Below are positions 50,454 through 59,191 of a stretch of DNA of 64,000 nucleotides, piece after piece. The position numbers and the translations under genes are program-made. This DNA is from Alsobacter sp045348435. GTDB taxonomy: Bacteria; Pseudomonadota; Alphaproteobacteria; Rhizobiales; Beijerinckiaceae. The notes under the pieces are model-generated. The model was not told where the DNA came from. It saw nothing but the letters and a program-made list of their open reading frames with translations, and did no database searches. Position 1 is the first letter of the stretch; every line of letters begins with the position of its first letter. The stretch lies in the NCBI RefSeq assembly GCF_045348435.1, contig NZ_CP157484.1, forward strand, positions 4,340,001 through 4,404,000, read 5' to 3'.

Positions 50454-52664
50454 ATGAGCACGAACGATCCTGTGAACAGACTGTCCGACGCGACCCCGGC
50501 GCCCCTCTCGGCGGTCGGCGCCTATTGGGTCGACGCCTGGCAGAGGTCCGTCCTGATGCTCGACACCGTCAGGCGGCGCGGCAACACCTACTTGGAGCAA
50601 TCCCGCAAGCAGGCCCCCCACGTGCTGAGTTTCGACGCGGAGCTGGTGCTGGACGGGCGGACGCTCGCGCGCCCGGTGAATTACTTGCTCGTGCGCATCA
50701 AGCCGCCCAAGGACGTGACGATCGACCCGACGAAGCGGCCCTTCATCGTCTTCGACCCCCGGGCGGGACACGGGCCGGGCATCGGCGGAATGAAGCAGGA
50801 CAGCGAGATCGGCGTCGCCCTGAAGGCTGGCCATCCCTGCTACTTCGTCGGCTTCCTGCCCAGCCCCGTTCCGGGACAGACGATCGAGGACGTCTGCGCC
50901 GCAGAGGCGCACTTCATCGAACGCGTCATCGAGATCGAGAAGGGAACCACCGAGAAGCCCTGCCTGATCGGCAACTGCCAGGCGGGCTGGCAGATCATGA
51001 TCGTGGCGGCGCTCCGACCGGATCTCGTCGGCCCGATTATCGTGGCCGGATCTCCGCTGTCCTACTGGGCGGGCGTGAGAGGCCAGAACCCCATGCGGTA
51101 TCTGGGAGGCCTGCTCGGCGGAACTTGGCTGACCGCGCTCGCGGGGGACCTCGGCCACGGCGTGTTCGACGGCGCGCACCTCGTCGCCAATTTCGAGAGC
51201 CTGCACCCCGACAACACCTATTGGGAGAAGGCCTACAATGTGTATGCGAAGATCGACACGGAGCCCCAGCGCTTCCTCGACTTCGAGACGTGGTGGGGTT
51301 CGCCGGTGCTGCTCAACGCCACCGAGATGCAGTGGATCGCCGACAAGCTCTTCGTGGGGAACAAGCTCGGCGAGTGCGCCATCACGACGCGCGACGGAGA
51401 ACGCGTGGATCTGCGCAACATCACGTCCCCCATCATCGTGTTCTGCTCCCACGGAGACGACATCACGCCGCCCCAGCAGGCGCTCGGCTGGCTCCTGGAT
51501 CTCTACCGGGACGACGACGACCTGATCCGGACCGGCCAGACGGTCGTGTATTCGGTGCATCAGAGCATCGGCCATCTCGGCATCTTCGTTTCCGGCAAGG
51601 TCGCCACGAAGGAGCACGCCGAATTCGCCTCCTGCATCGACATGATCGACCTCCTGCCGCCCGGCCTCTATGAGGCGGTGATCTCGGAGGCGGGGCCCGA
51701 CACGGCCCGGGCGGACCTGGTCGAGGGACGCTACGTCTTCGCGCTCGAAAAGCGCACGCTGGACGACATCCGGAACCTCGGGATCAACTCGGCGGAGGAC
51801 GACGCCCGCTTCGCCACGGTCGCTCGGGTGTCGGAGATCAACAAGGGCCTCTACCAGACCTTCGCCGCCCCCTTGGTGCGGCAGATGTCGACGGACCAGA
51901 CGGCCGAATGGCTGCGAAACATGCATCCGCACCGGCTGCGGTTCGCGGCCCTCTCGGATCAGAATCCCGCGGCTCCCCTGATCGCGTCCCTGGCCGAAAA
52001 GGTGCGGGCGGACCGGCGGCCGGTCGACGACGCGAACCCGCTGCGTCAGCTGGAGACCATGGCCGCGGCCCAGATCTCCCAGTCGCTGAAGCTGTGGGGC
52101 GCGTTCCGGGACATGATGACCGAGCAGGTCTTCCTGGCGACCTACGGTTCGCCGTTGCTGCAGGCGCTCGTCGGCGTCAGCAGCGAGGATGAATCGGAGC
52201 GGCCGCACGCCATCCGGGATCTCGCGAGACGGACGACCGCGGACGCGGAGGAAGCGAAGCTGCGCGCCGGGATGGACCGCGGAGACCTCCTGGACGCCAT
52301 CGTGAGAGCGCTTCTCTACATCTCGCACGGGGCCGAACGGGCCGGCGACGAACGCGGGTTCTCCGCCCTGAAGAGCCTCAGCGCCGCGCTTCCCGCCAGC
52401 CTGAAGGTGGGCAAGGAACGGTTCAAGGAGGCGGTGCGCCGTCAGTCCCTGACCGTCAGCCTCGATGAGAACGGCGCGCTCGAAACGCTGCCGCGCTTGC
52501 TTCCGGACGACCGGTCGGAGCGCCGCAGAGGCCTGGACATGATCCGCACGGTCTTCGAGAGCCGGGATCGGAGCGAGGATGAGACCGCGCGCTTCGAAGA
52601 GATCGCCCGGATCTTCAGTCCGTCGTCGCCGAAACTGGCCGCCACGCCCTCGTCGGCGGCCTGA
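50454..52664 (+). CDS. DUF3141 protein, PhaC-like alpha/beta hydrolase
   Basis: 736 residues from the ATG at 50454 (a frame start 12 codons upstream is possible). The N-terminal half looks like a poly(3-hydroxyalkanoate) synthase-type alpha/beta hydrolase. A G-x-C-x-G elbow with C175 (IGNCQAGWQ), acids D335/D336 (CSHGDDITPP) and H374 (SIGHLGIF) are arranged like the PhaC Cys-Asp-His triad. The C-terminal roughly 300 residues are helical and unique to the family. No signal peptide. It is followed after 26 bp by fabI. The family has no established function that I know of. Acyl transfer or depolymerisation of acyl polymers is inferred. Confidence 0.8.
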   Translation: MSTNDPVNRLSDATPAPLSAVGAYWVDAWQRSVLMLDTVRRRGNTYLEQSRKQAPHVLSFDAELVLDGRTLARPVNYLLVRIKPPKDVTIDPTKRPFIVFDPRAGHGPGIGGMKQDSEIGVALKAGHPCYFVGFLPSPVPGQTIEDVCAAEAHFIERVIEIEKGTTEKPCLIGNCQAGWQIMIVAALRPDLVGPIIVAGSPLSYWAGVRGQNPMRYLGGLLGGTWLTALAGDLGHGVFDGAHLVANFESLHPDNTYWEKAYNVYAKIDTEPQRFLDFETWWGSPVLLNATEMQWIADKLFVGNKLGECAITTRDGERVDLRNITSPIIVFCSHGDDITPPQQALGWLLDLYRDDDDLIRTGQTVVYSVHQSIGHLGIFVSGKVATKEHAEFASCIDMIDLLPPGLYEAVISEAGPDTARADLVEGRYVFALEKRTLDDIRNLGINSAEDDARFATVARVSEINKGLYQTFAAPLVRQMSTDQTAEWLRNMHPHRLRFAALSDQNPAAPLIASLAEKVRADRRPVDDANPLRQLETMAAAQISQSLKLWGAFRDMMTEQVFLATYGSPLLQALVGVSSEDESERPHAIRDLARRTTADAEEAKLRAGMDRGDLLDAIVRALLYISHGAERAGDERGFSALKSLSAALPASLKVGKERFKEAVRRQSLTVSLDENGALETLPRLLPDDRSERRRGLDMIRTVFESRDRSEDETARFEEIARIFSPSSPKLAATPSSAA

Positions 52665-52690
52665 ACGGACCTGATCTCGGAGGCTGAACC

Positions 52691-53452
52691 ATGGCCAACA
52701 TGCTGAGCGGCAAGAAGGCGCTCGTCGTCGGCGTCGCCAACGACCGGTCGATCGCGTGGGGCATCGCCTCGGCGCTTCGGGCGGCGGGGGCCGACATCGC
52801 CCTCACCTACATCAACGAAAAAGCGGAGGCCTATGTGCGTCCGCTCGCCGAGAGGCTGAATGCGAGCTTGTGCTCGCCGCTGGACGTGGCTCGCCCCGAC
52901 CAGCAGCAGGCGCTCGCAGACGAGATCGCCGCGACGTGGGGACGCCTGGACGTCCTCGTGCACTGCATCGCCTTCGCGCCGCGGGACGACCTCCATGGCC
53001 GGGTGCTGGACACCTCGCCCGATGGCTTCGCGCTCGCCATGGACATCTCGGTCCACTCCTTCGCACGGCTGTGCAAGGCCTTCGAGCCGCTGATGGGCGA
53101 CGGGGGCGCATGCATCACCGTCAGCTTCTACGGCGCGGAGAAGGTCGTCTCGACCTACAACATGATGGGGCCCGTGAAGGCGGCGCTGGAGGCCATGGCG
53201 CGGGAGCTCGCCTCCGAGCTCGGCCCCAAGGGCGTGAGCGTCAACGTGCTCTCGCCCGGCGCCATCGCGACCAGGGCGGCCGGCGGCATCGCCGAATTCG
53301 ACACGATGCTGGACGAGGCGAGGGAGCGGGCTCCCATGAAGCGCCTGGCCACCATCGAGGACGTGGGCGCCATGGCGGCGTTTCTGGCGGGCTCCCGCAG
53401 CATCACGGGCGAAACCATCCACGTGGACGGCGGCTACCACATCATGGGCTGA
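52691..53452 (+). CDS. fabI: Enoyl-[acyl-carrier-protein] reductase FabI
   Basis: 253 residues of the atypical SDR fold. The cofactor motif GVANDRSIAWGIA (about 14-26) is diagnostic of FabI. The catalytic tyrosines Y147 and Y156 and K163 are present (SFYGAEKVVSTY, MMGPVKAALEA), with SPG and the C-terminal GETIHVDGGYHIMG. It reduces the enoyl group in type II fatty-acid synthesis with NAD(P)H. Because it sits beside DUF3141, Pta and AckA rather than other fab genes, it may be an accessory copy used under stress. That is inference. Confidence 0.9.
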   Translation: MANMLSGKKALVVGVANDRSIAWGIASALRAAGADIALTYINEKAEAYVRPLAERLNASLCSPLDVARPDQQQALADEIAATWGRLDVLVHCIAFAPRDDLHGRVLDTSPDGFALAMDISVHSFARLCKAFEPLMGDGGACITVSFYGAEKVVSTYNMMGPVKAALEAMARELASELGPKGVSVNVLSPGAIATRAAGGIAEFDTMLDEARERAPMKRLATIEDVGAMAAFLAGSRSITGETIHVDGGYHIMG

Positions 53453-53461
53453 GGCGGCCGC

Positions 53462-54622
53462 TCATGGCGGGGCGACGCCCCCGGCCGCCGGCGGCGCCAG
53501 GTAGAGCGTCATCGCGAACACGACATAGACCATCAGCAACAGCGCGCCGACGAACCAGGCGGAGCGGCCGCTGCTCGTCACCAGCGTGGCCGCCAGCACG
53601 CTGATCATCATCATGACGACGGCGCCCGGCCAGAGCTGGAGGTCCATCGGATGCGGTCCGACGAGATAGCTCAGCAGGACCAGGACAGGCGCGACGAACA
53701 GGGCGATCTGCGATGCGCTTCCCAGCGCGATGCCCACGCTGAGGTCGAGATGGTTCTTGCGTGCGCCCGCGAAGGCGGACGCCATCTCGGCCGCCCCTCC
53801 CACAAGCGCGACCACGACGAAGCCGACGAAGGCCTGGCTCATGCCGAAAGCCTCCGCGCCGGCCTGCACGACGCCGACGAAGATCTCGCTGACCAGGGCC
53901 ACCAGCACCGTCACCCCGGCGAGCGTCGACAACGCCAGAGAAAGCGGCCAATGCGTTGAGGCGGCCTCGTCGTCCGTCGCGACGCTGCCGAACGCCTCCT
54001 TATGGGTCTTGAGCGTGAACAGCATGCCGAGCCCATAGGCGGCGATGAGCAGGAATGAGAGGCCGACGCTGAGCCGCCTCACGAAGCCGAGGCTCCCGCC
54101 CGGGTCCGAATCGGCTGCGATGGATGGCGCGAGCAGCGCGACCGTGGCGAGGAACAGGAGGGACGCCTGCATCCGGACTGTCGCCCGATTGAACTCCTGG
54201 ACGTGATGTTTCAGCCCGCCCAGAAGGAAGGAGGCGCCCAGCATGAACAGCGTGTTGGCCACGATGGCGCCCACGATGGAGGCCTTCACCAGCGTGTAGT
54301 CGCCGGCCCGAAGCGCCGCCAGGCCGATGACCAGCTCGGTCATGTTCCCCAGGGTCGCGTTCAAGAGCCCCCCGGTCGCGTCCCCGGTCTTGGCCGCGAT
54401 GGCTTCGGTGGCGTGGCTCAGCAGTGCGGCCAGCGGCGTGATCGCCAGGATGGACAGGACGAAGATCAGGGATGGGGAGTGGGGCGCGACCTTCTCGGCC
54501 ACGAACACGACAGGCACGAACGCCAGCAGCCAGAGCAGCGGGTTGCGGCGGATCTCCTTGAGGAGTTGGGCCATGGCTTCGCGCCCGAAGTCTGAGGTGA
54601 CGACGCTCGTGGACGCGACCAT
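53462..54622 (-). CDS. Calcium/proton exchanger (CaX/ChaA family)
   Basis: 386 residues with about eleven membrane segments. The two inverted alpha-repeats carry the CaCA motifs GNMTELVIGLAAL (about 92-104) and GGAAEMASAFAGARKN (about 270-285), with an acidic loop in between (ATDDEAAS). It exchanges Ca2+ or other cations for protons. An alternative start MAQLLKEI is 16 codons later. It is divergent from pta, with a 137-bp gap holding a Crp/Fnr-like site. Confidence 0.88.
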   Translation of the reverse strand: MVASTSVVTSDFGREAMAQLLKEIRRNPLLWLLAFVPVVFVAEKVAPHSPSLIFVLSILAITPLAALLSHATEAIAAKTGDATGGLLNATLGNMTELVIGLAALRAGDYTLVKASIVGAIVANTLFMLGASFLLGGLKHHVQEFNRATVRMQASLLFLATVALLAPSIAADSDPGGSLGFVRRLSVGLSFLLIAAYGLGMLFTLKTHKEAFGSVATDDEAASTHWPLSLALSTLAGVTVLVALVSEIFVGVVQAGAEAFGMSQAFVGFVVVALVGGAAEMASAFAGARKNHLDLSVGIALGSASQIALFVAPVLVLLSYLVGPHPMDLQLWPGAVVMMMISVLAATLVTSSGRSAWFVGALLLMVYVVFAMTLYLAPPAAGGVAPP

Positions 54623-54644
54623 GGCAGACGCCCCGCGCCGTCAA

Positions 54645-54658
54645 CTGATCTGCGTCAG
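54645..54658. promoter_or_regulatory. Crp/Fnr-like site CTGA-N6-TCAG
   Basis: CTGATCTGCGTCAG is a 4-6-4 palindrome close to the FNR/FixK consensus TTGA-N6-TCAA, with C/G at the outermost pair. It lies between the CaX gene and pta, about 102 bp upstream of the pta start. A G+C hairpin (CGCGGCG-N4-CGCCGCG, 54660-54677) follows. The FixK-like regulator 8 kb away is a candidate binder. Confidence 0.4.
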
Positions 54659-54759
54659 GCGCGGCGCTTTCGCCGCGAGGTAACCTTTTCGGATCGCGAT
54701 GGCGCCCGCGCCGACGCCTGCCTTGGGCCGGCCGGCGGCCCTTGACGGAAGCGAACCTC

Positions 54760-55695
54760 ATGAGCGCCCACGAGAAATACGACGTCCTCATCGCCGCTGC
54801 CCGGGCCTTGCCTCGCCTGAAGGTCGCGGTGGCGCATCCCTGCGACGAGAGCGCCATCAGGGGCGCCCTGGAGGCGGCCGAGCTCGGCCTGATCGAACCG
54901 ATCCTGGTCGGACCGACCGCCAAGATCGTCGCCGCCGCGGCGTCCTGCGGCGTGGACATCTCACGGTGTGAAATCGTCGACGCGCCTCACAGCCACGCCG
55001 CGGCCGACGCGGCCGTCAAGCTCGTGCTCGAAGGCAAGGCGGAAGCCGTGATGAAGGGCTCCCTCCATACCGACGAACTCATGGCCGCCGTGGTGCGCCG
55101 GGACGGCGGCCTGCGCACGGCGCGGCGCGTCAGCCACTGCTTCGTGATGGACGTGCCCAACCACCCGGACGCCCTGATCATCACGGACGCGGCCATCAAC
55201 ATCGCCCCGGACCTCGAAGCCAAGGTCGACATCGTCCAGAACGCCATCGATCTGTGCCATGCGCTTCGCCAACCCGAGGCCCGGGTCGCGATCCTCTCGG
55301 CGATGGAGACGGTGAACCCGAAGGTGCCCTCCACCATCGAGGCGGCGGCCCTGTGCAAGATGGCGGATCGGGGACAGATCACCGGCGGCATCGTCGACGG
55401 CCCGCTTGCGCTCGACAACGCGATCGACCTCGGGGCGGCGAAGATCAAGCGGATCGTCTCGCCGGTCGCCGGGCGGGCCAACATCCTGGTCGTGCCCGAT
55501 CTCGAGGCCGGCAACATGCTGGCCAAGAGCCTGACTTTCCTGGCGAACGCGGACGCCGCCGGGATCGTGCTCGGCGCCAAGGCGCCGGTGATCCTCACCA
55601 GCCGCGCCGACTCGGTGACCACCCGCCTGGCGTCCTGCGCCGTGGCGTCGCTGGTCGCCGACGCCGCCCGCAAGACCCTCGCCATCAAGAGTTGA
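54760..55695 (+). CDS. pta: Phosphate acetyl/butyryltransferase (short Pta type)
   Basis: 311 residues from the ATG at 54760. It contains only the catalytic PTA_PTB domain, without the N-terminal regulatory region of the long enzyme. Signatures: AEAVMKGSLHTDELM (about 103-117), HCFVMDVPNHPDALIITDAAIN and ILSAMETVNPKVPSTIEA, with VDGPLALDNAID. It interconverts acyl-CoA and acyl phosphate and is followed after 4 bp by acetate kinase, giving the Pta-AckA route that makes ATP from acetyl-CoA or activates acetate. It is probably used at low oxygen in this context. Confidence 0.9.
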   Translation: MSAHEKYDVLIAAARALPRLKVAVAHPCDESAIRGALEAAELGLIEPILVGPTAKIVAAAASCGVDISRCEIVDAPHSHAAADAAVKLVLEGKAEAVMKGSLHTDELMAAVVRRDGGLRTARRVSHCFVMDVPNHPDALIITDAAINIAPDLEAKVDIVQNAIDLCHALRQPEARVAILSAMETVNPKVPSTIEAAALCKMADRGQITGGIVDGPLALDNAIDLGAAKIKRIVSPVAGRANILVVPDLEAGNMLAKSLTFLANADAAGIVLGAKAPVILTSRADSVTTRLASCAVASLVADAARKTLAIKS

Positions 55696-55699
55696 GACC

Positions 55700-56890
55700 G
55701 TGACAGCCTACGCCGTCTTCAACGCGGGATCGTCGTCCCTGAAATTCCAGCTCTTCGAACCCGGGGCGAACGGCGCGCTCTCGCCCTTCGTGCGGGGCAA
55801 GCTCGAAGGACTGGGCTCCGAGCCCCAATTCATCGCCAGGGATGGATCCGGAAAGATGCTGGGCGAGCGGACGTGGTCGGCGAGCGACGGGCTCGATCAC
55901 GAACAGGGCACGATGTACGTGCTGGAGTGGGCGCGCGAGCACCTGGGAGGCCGCAGGCTCGCCGCCATCGGTCATCGGGTGGTGCATGGCGGCAGGGACT
56001 TCAGCGGTCCCGCGCTGATCGACGACGCCGTGCTGGCGAAGCTCGAAGCCTATGTTCCGCTGGCGCCCCTGCACCAGCCTCACAACCTCAAGCCCATCCG
56101 CATCGTGCGCCGACACCGGCCGGACCTGAAGCAGGTCGCCAGCTTCGACACCGGCTTCCACCAGACGCAGCCCGAGATCGCGCAGCTCTTCGCGCTTCCC
56201 TACGACTACGCCGAGCGGGGCGTCCGGCGATACGGCTTCCACGGCCTGTCCTACGCCTATGTGGCCAGCGTTCTGGGCCGATGCGCGCCGGGGCTCGAGA
56301 CGGGGAAGGCGATCGTCGCCCATCTGGGCAGCGGCGCCTCGCTCTGCGCGATGGTCAACGGCCGCTCCGTGTCGTCGACCATGGGATTTTCGGCGCTGGA
56401 CGGTCTGCCCATGGGAACCCGATGCGGATCGCTGGATCCGGCGGTCGTCTTCTACCTGATGCGGGTGGACAAGCTCGACGCCGCGGCCGTGGAGAAGCTG
56501 CTCTACAGCAAATCCGGGTTGCTCGGCGTTTCGGGCCTGTCGAACGACATGCGGGCGCTTCGCGAGGCGGCGGCAGGCGGCCATGAGCGCGCCCGCCTCG
56601 CCATCGACCTCTTCGTCTATCGGATCTGCCGCGAGATGGGAGCGCTCACCGCCGTGATGGGCGGCCTGGACGGGATCGTCTTCACCGCCGGGATCGGCGA
56701 GAACGATCCAGCGACGCGCGCCGAAGTCCTCCGGGGCATGGAATGGGCAGGGCTGAAGATTGACGAAGGCGCAAATCGCGCGGGCGGGCCGCTGCTCACT
56801 CTCGCCGGCGGGCCGCAAGCCTGGGTCATTCCCACCGACGAGGAGCTGATGATCGCCCGGGAAACCGCCGCCATGCTCGCCGCCCGTTGA
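55700..56890 (+). CDS. ackA: Acetate kinase
   Basis: 396 residues with a GTG start. The ASKHA-fold motifs are VFNAGSSSLKFQLF (about 5-18), GHRVVHGG, SFDTGFHQTQP, YGFHGLSYAYV, AHLGSGASLCAMVNGRS, FSALDGLPMGTRCGSLDP and FTAGIGENDPATR. All are standard for AckA. It phosphorylates acetate with ATP reversibly and forms the pair with the adjacent pta. Its stop faces the FCD-GntR gene with 39 bp between. Confidence 0.93.
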   Translation: MTAYAVFNAGSSSLKFQLFEPGANGALSPFVRGKLEGLGSEPQFIARDGSGKMLGERTWSASDGLDHEQGTMYVLEWAREHLGGRRLAAIGHRVVHGGRDFSGPALIDDAVLAKLEAYVPLAPLHQPHNLKPIRIVRRHRPDLKQVASFDTGFHQTQPEIAQLFALPYDYAERGVRRYGFHGLSYAYVASVLGRCAPGLETGKAIVAHLGSGASLCAMVNGRSVSSTMGFSALDGLPMGTRCGSLDPAVVFYLMRVDKLDAAAVEKLLYSKSGLLGVSGLSNDMRALREAAAGGHERARLAIDLFVYRICREMGALTAVMGGLDGIVFTAGIGENDPATRAEVLRGMEWAGLKIDEGANRAGGPLLTLAGGPQAWVIPTDEELMIARETAAMLAAR

Positions 56891-56929
56891 GGGGCCGGCG
56901 CCGCGGGATGTAAGCGCTCCCGTGCGGCG

Positions 56930-57619
56930 TCACTGCGCCTCGGACGCCTCGGCGAAGGCGCGCGACGTCGGCTCCAGGTTGAAGCCGGTTTGCAGGATGT
57001 GGGCGCGGATCAGCGCGCGGAGCCGCTCGGCGTCGCGGGCCGCGACGGCGTCCACCATGGCGAAATGCTCCCGGCTGGACTGCTCCACGCGCCGGCGCGT
57101 GCGCCACTGGCTGGCCGGCGCGGAGGAGATGCGGCCGCGCAGGTCCGTCACCAGCGCCGTCAGCTCGTCATTGCCGTTCAGCCGCAGCAGCTCCAGGTGG
57201 AAGGCGACGTTGGCGTCGTATTGCTCCAGCACGGCGCCGTCGAGCACGAGGTCGTCGAAGTTCCGCGCCAGCGCCGCGAGCCGTGCGACGTCCGCCTCGG
57301 CGGCACGGGCGATCACGCCGTCGACGGCGGCCAGTTCCAGGATGAGGCGGATGTCGCGGATCTTCGCCGCGCGCTCGCCGTCCTCCTCATGGACCCGGTA
57401 GCCGCGGTTCGGCCAATGCGCGACCAGGCGCTTCTGGACCAGGCGGTCCAGCGCCCGCCGGATCTCCAGGCGGTTGCGGCCGTATCGCCCTTCAAGATCG
57501 ATCTGCTTCAGCCAGGCGCCGGCGGCGAACAGGCCCGACTGAATGTCGCGGGCGATGAGGTCCGCCACGTCATGCGCCTCGCGCCTGGCCGGCGCCGCGG
57601 GACTGCTGCTCGCGCTCAT
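56930..57619 (-). CDS. GntR-type regulator with FCD domain
   Basis: 229 residues. The N-terminal winged helix (about 12-75: DVADLIARDIQSGLFAAGAWLKQIDLEGRYG, split; RNRLEIRRALDRLVQKRLVAHWPNRGYRV) is followed by an all-helical FCD ligand-binding domain (about 85-220), with D and H residues suited to metal-assisted carboxylate binding (YDANVAFHLELLRL; REHFAMVDAV). Typical effectors are small acids. It is divergent from the M20-M28-ABC transporter operon, and two palindromes lie in the gap, so it very probably controls that operon. I chose the start MSASSSPAA; MSSEGWMSA is six codons longer. Confidence 0.85.
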   Translation of the reverse strand: MSASSSPAAPARREAHDVADLIARDIQSGLFAAGAWLKQIDLEGRYGRNRLEIRRALDRLVQKRLVAHWPNRGYRVHEEDGERAAKIRDIRLILELAAVDGVIARAAEADVARLAALARNFDDLVLDGAVLEQYDANVAFHLELLRLNGNDELTALVTDLRGRISSAPASQWRTRRRVEQSSREHFAMVDAVAARDAERLRALIRAHILQTGFNLEPTSRAFAEASEAQ

Positions 57620-57689
57620 CCACCCCTCGCTCGACATGGCCCCAACGGGCGGTGATCCGGAGCATCTACTCCATGCACAACCGGAGATT

Positions 57690-57727
57690 GTCCGTCTGGA
57701 CGGACTGTGCCACAAATTGGCGCCAAT
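57690..57727. promoter_or_regulatory. Two palindromes, candidate operators of the FCD-GntR regulator
   Basis: GTCCGTC-N2-GACGGAC (57690-57705) is a perfect 7-bp inverted repeat. ATTGGCGCCAAT (57716-57727) is a perfect 12-bp palindrome. Their centres are 24 bp apart, in the 150-bp gap between the divergent genes. Which of them the regulator binds is not evident. Confidence 0.5.
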
Positions 57728-57769
57728 GTCTCAGCCGAGCCCCATGCGGCGGACCAAGCGGAGCCTGCG

Positions 57770-59191
57770 ATGCGAAACGACGACGAAATCTGGCGTCTGG
57801 CGGACGCCAAGAGCCCGGCCTTTTTCGCGATGAGCGACCGCATCTGGGGCACGCCGGAGCTGAACTACCAGGAAACGCAGTCCGCCGCCGAGCACGCCCG
57901 CATGCTCGAGCAGGAGGGTTTCCGCGTCCAGACGGCCGTGGCCGGAATCCCGACCGCGCTGATCGGCGAGGCCGGCGAAGGCGGCCCCGTGATCGCGATC
58001 CTGGGCGAATACGACGCGCTGCCGGGCTTGAGCCAGGAGGCCGGCGTCGCGGTGGAGAAGCCGATCGAGGATGGCGGCGCCGGCCATGGCTGCGGCCACA
58101 ACATGCTGGGTTCGGCCTCGCTGCTGGCCGCCACGGCGGTGAAGGACTACCTCGCCAAGAACGGCCTCAAGGGCCGCGTGCGCTACTATGGCTGCCCGGC
58201 CGAGGAAGGCGGGTCGTCCAAGGGGTTCATGGTGCGGGCCGGCCTGTTCGACGACGTGGACGTCGCGATCTGCTGGCATCCGGCCGCCTTCACGGGCGTC
58301 AACAAGCCGATCTCGCTCGCCTGCGTGGAGATCGAGTTCACCTTCCACGGCCGCGCCTCGCACGCCGCCGCGACGCCGCATCTCGGCCGCAGCGCGCTGG
58401 ACGCCGTGGAGCTGATGAACATCGGCGTGAACTACATGCGTGAGCACATGCCGTCCTCGGCGCGCGTCCATTACGCCATCATCGACGGCGGCGGCATCGC
58501 GCCCAACGTGGTGCAGGCCCGCGCCACCGTGCGTCACCTCATCCGGGCGCGGACGCTGGCCGAGATGTGGGACCTCGTGCGTCGAGTCAAGGACATCGCC
58601 CAAGGGGCTGCGCTGATGTCGGAAACGCGCGTCGTCGCCAAGCAGCTTTCGGGTGACGCCAACCTGGTCGGCAACCGGCCGCTCGAGGAGTGCATGCATC
58701 GCAACCTGACGCGGCTCGGCGGACCCGGCTTCGACGAGGCCGACCGGCGCTTCGCGGCCGAGATCCAGAAGACCTTCTCCAAGGACGACATCCGCTCCTC
58801 CTATGGCCGCTTCGGGCTGAAGCCGCGTGACGGCGAGGCGTTGAGCGAGGAGATCTATCCGCTCGACTTCACGGCCGACCTCTTCGTCGGCTCCACGGAC
58901 GTCGGCACCGTGAGCTGGGTGACCCCCACGGTGCAGTGCCGCGCCGCCTGCTACGCAGTGGGGACGCCGGGGCACTCCTGGCAGCTCGTCGCGCAAGGCC
59001 GCGCGCCGGCCGCCCACAAGGGGCTGGCGCTGGCCGCCAAGGCGATGGCGGGCGTGGCCGTGGACGTGCTCGCCGATCCGGCGCTGCTGAAGGCGGCGCG
59101 GGACGAGTTCGAGGCGTTCCGGCGCGAGAACCCGTTCGACAACCCGATAACGCCGGACGTCGAGCCGCCGCTCGACATGGCTGCCAAGTGA
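57770..59191 (+). CDS. M20 family amidohydrolase (AbgB/HipO-like)
   Basis: 473 residues. The metal-site motifs ILGEYDALPGLS (about 77-88), AGHGCGHNMLGSASL (105-119), YYGCPAEEGGSSKGFM and a late HSWQ/PGHSWQLV histidine are intact, with the lid domain between about 195 and 320. It resembles p-aminobenzoyl-glutamate hydrolase subunit B and other N-acyl-amino-acid or peptide-conjugate hydrolases. It is the first gene of an operon with an M28-family protein and a polar amino-acid importer, overlapping the next gene by 4 bp (GTGA). It probably releases an amino acid from an imported conjugate. Confidence 0.88.
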   Translation: MRNDDEIWRLADAKSPAFFAMSDRIWGTPELNYQETQSAAEHARMLEQEGFRVQTAVAGIPTALIGEAGEGGPVIAILGEYDALPGLSQEAGVAVEKPIEDGGAGHGCGHNMLGSASLLAATAVKDYLAKNGLKGRVRYYGCPAEEGGSSKGFMVRAGLFDDVDVAICWHPAAFTGVNKPISLACVEIEFTFHGRASHAAATPHLGRSALDAVELMNIGVNYMREHMPSSARVHYAIIDGGGIAPNVVQARATVRHLIRARTLAEMWDLVRRVKDIAQGAALMSETRVVAKQLSGDANLVGNRPLEECMHRNLTRLGGPGFDEADRRFAAEIQKTFSKDDIRSSYGRFGLKPRDGEALSEEIYPLDFTADLFVGSTDVGTVSWVTPTVQCRAACYAVGTPGHSWQLVAQGRAPAAHKGLALAAKAMAGVAVDVLADPALLKAARDEFEAFRRENPFDNPITPDVEPPLDMAAK

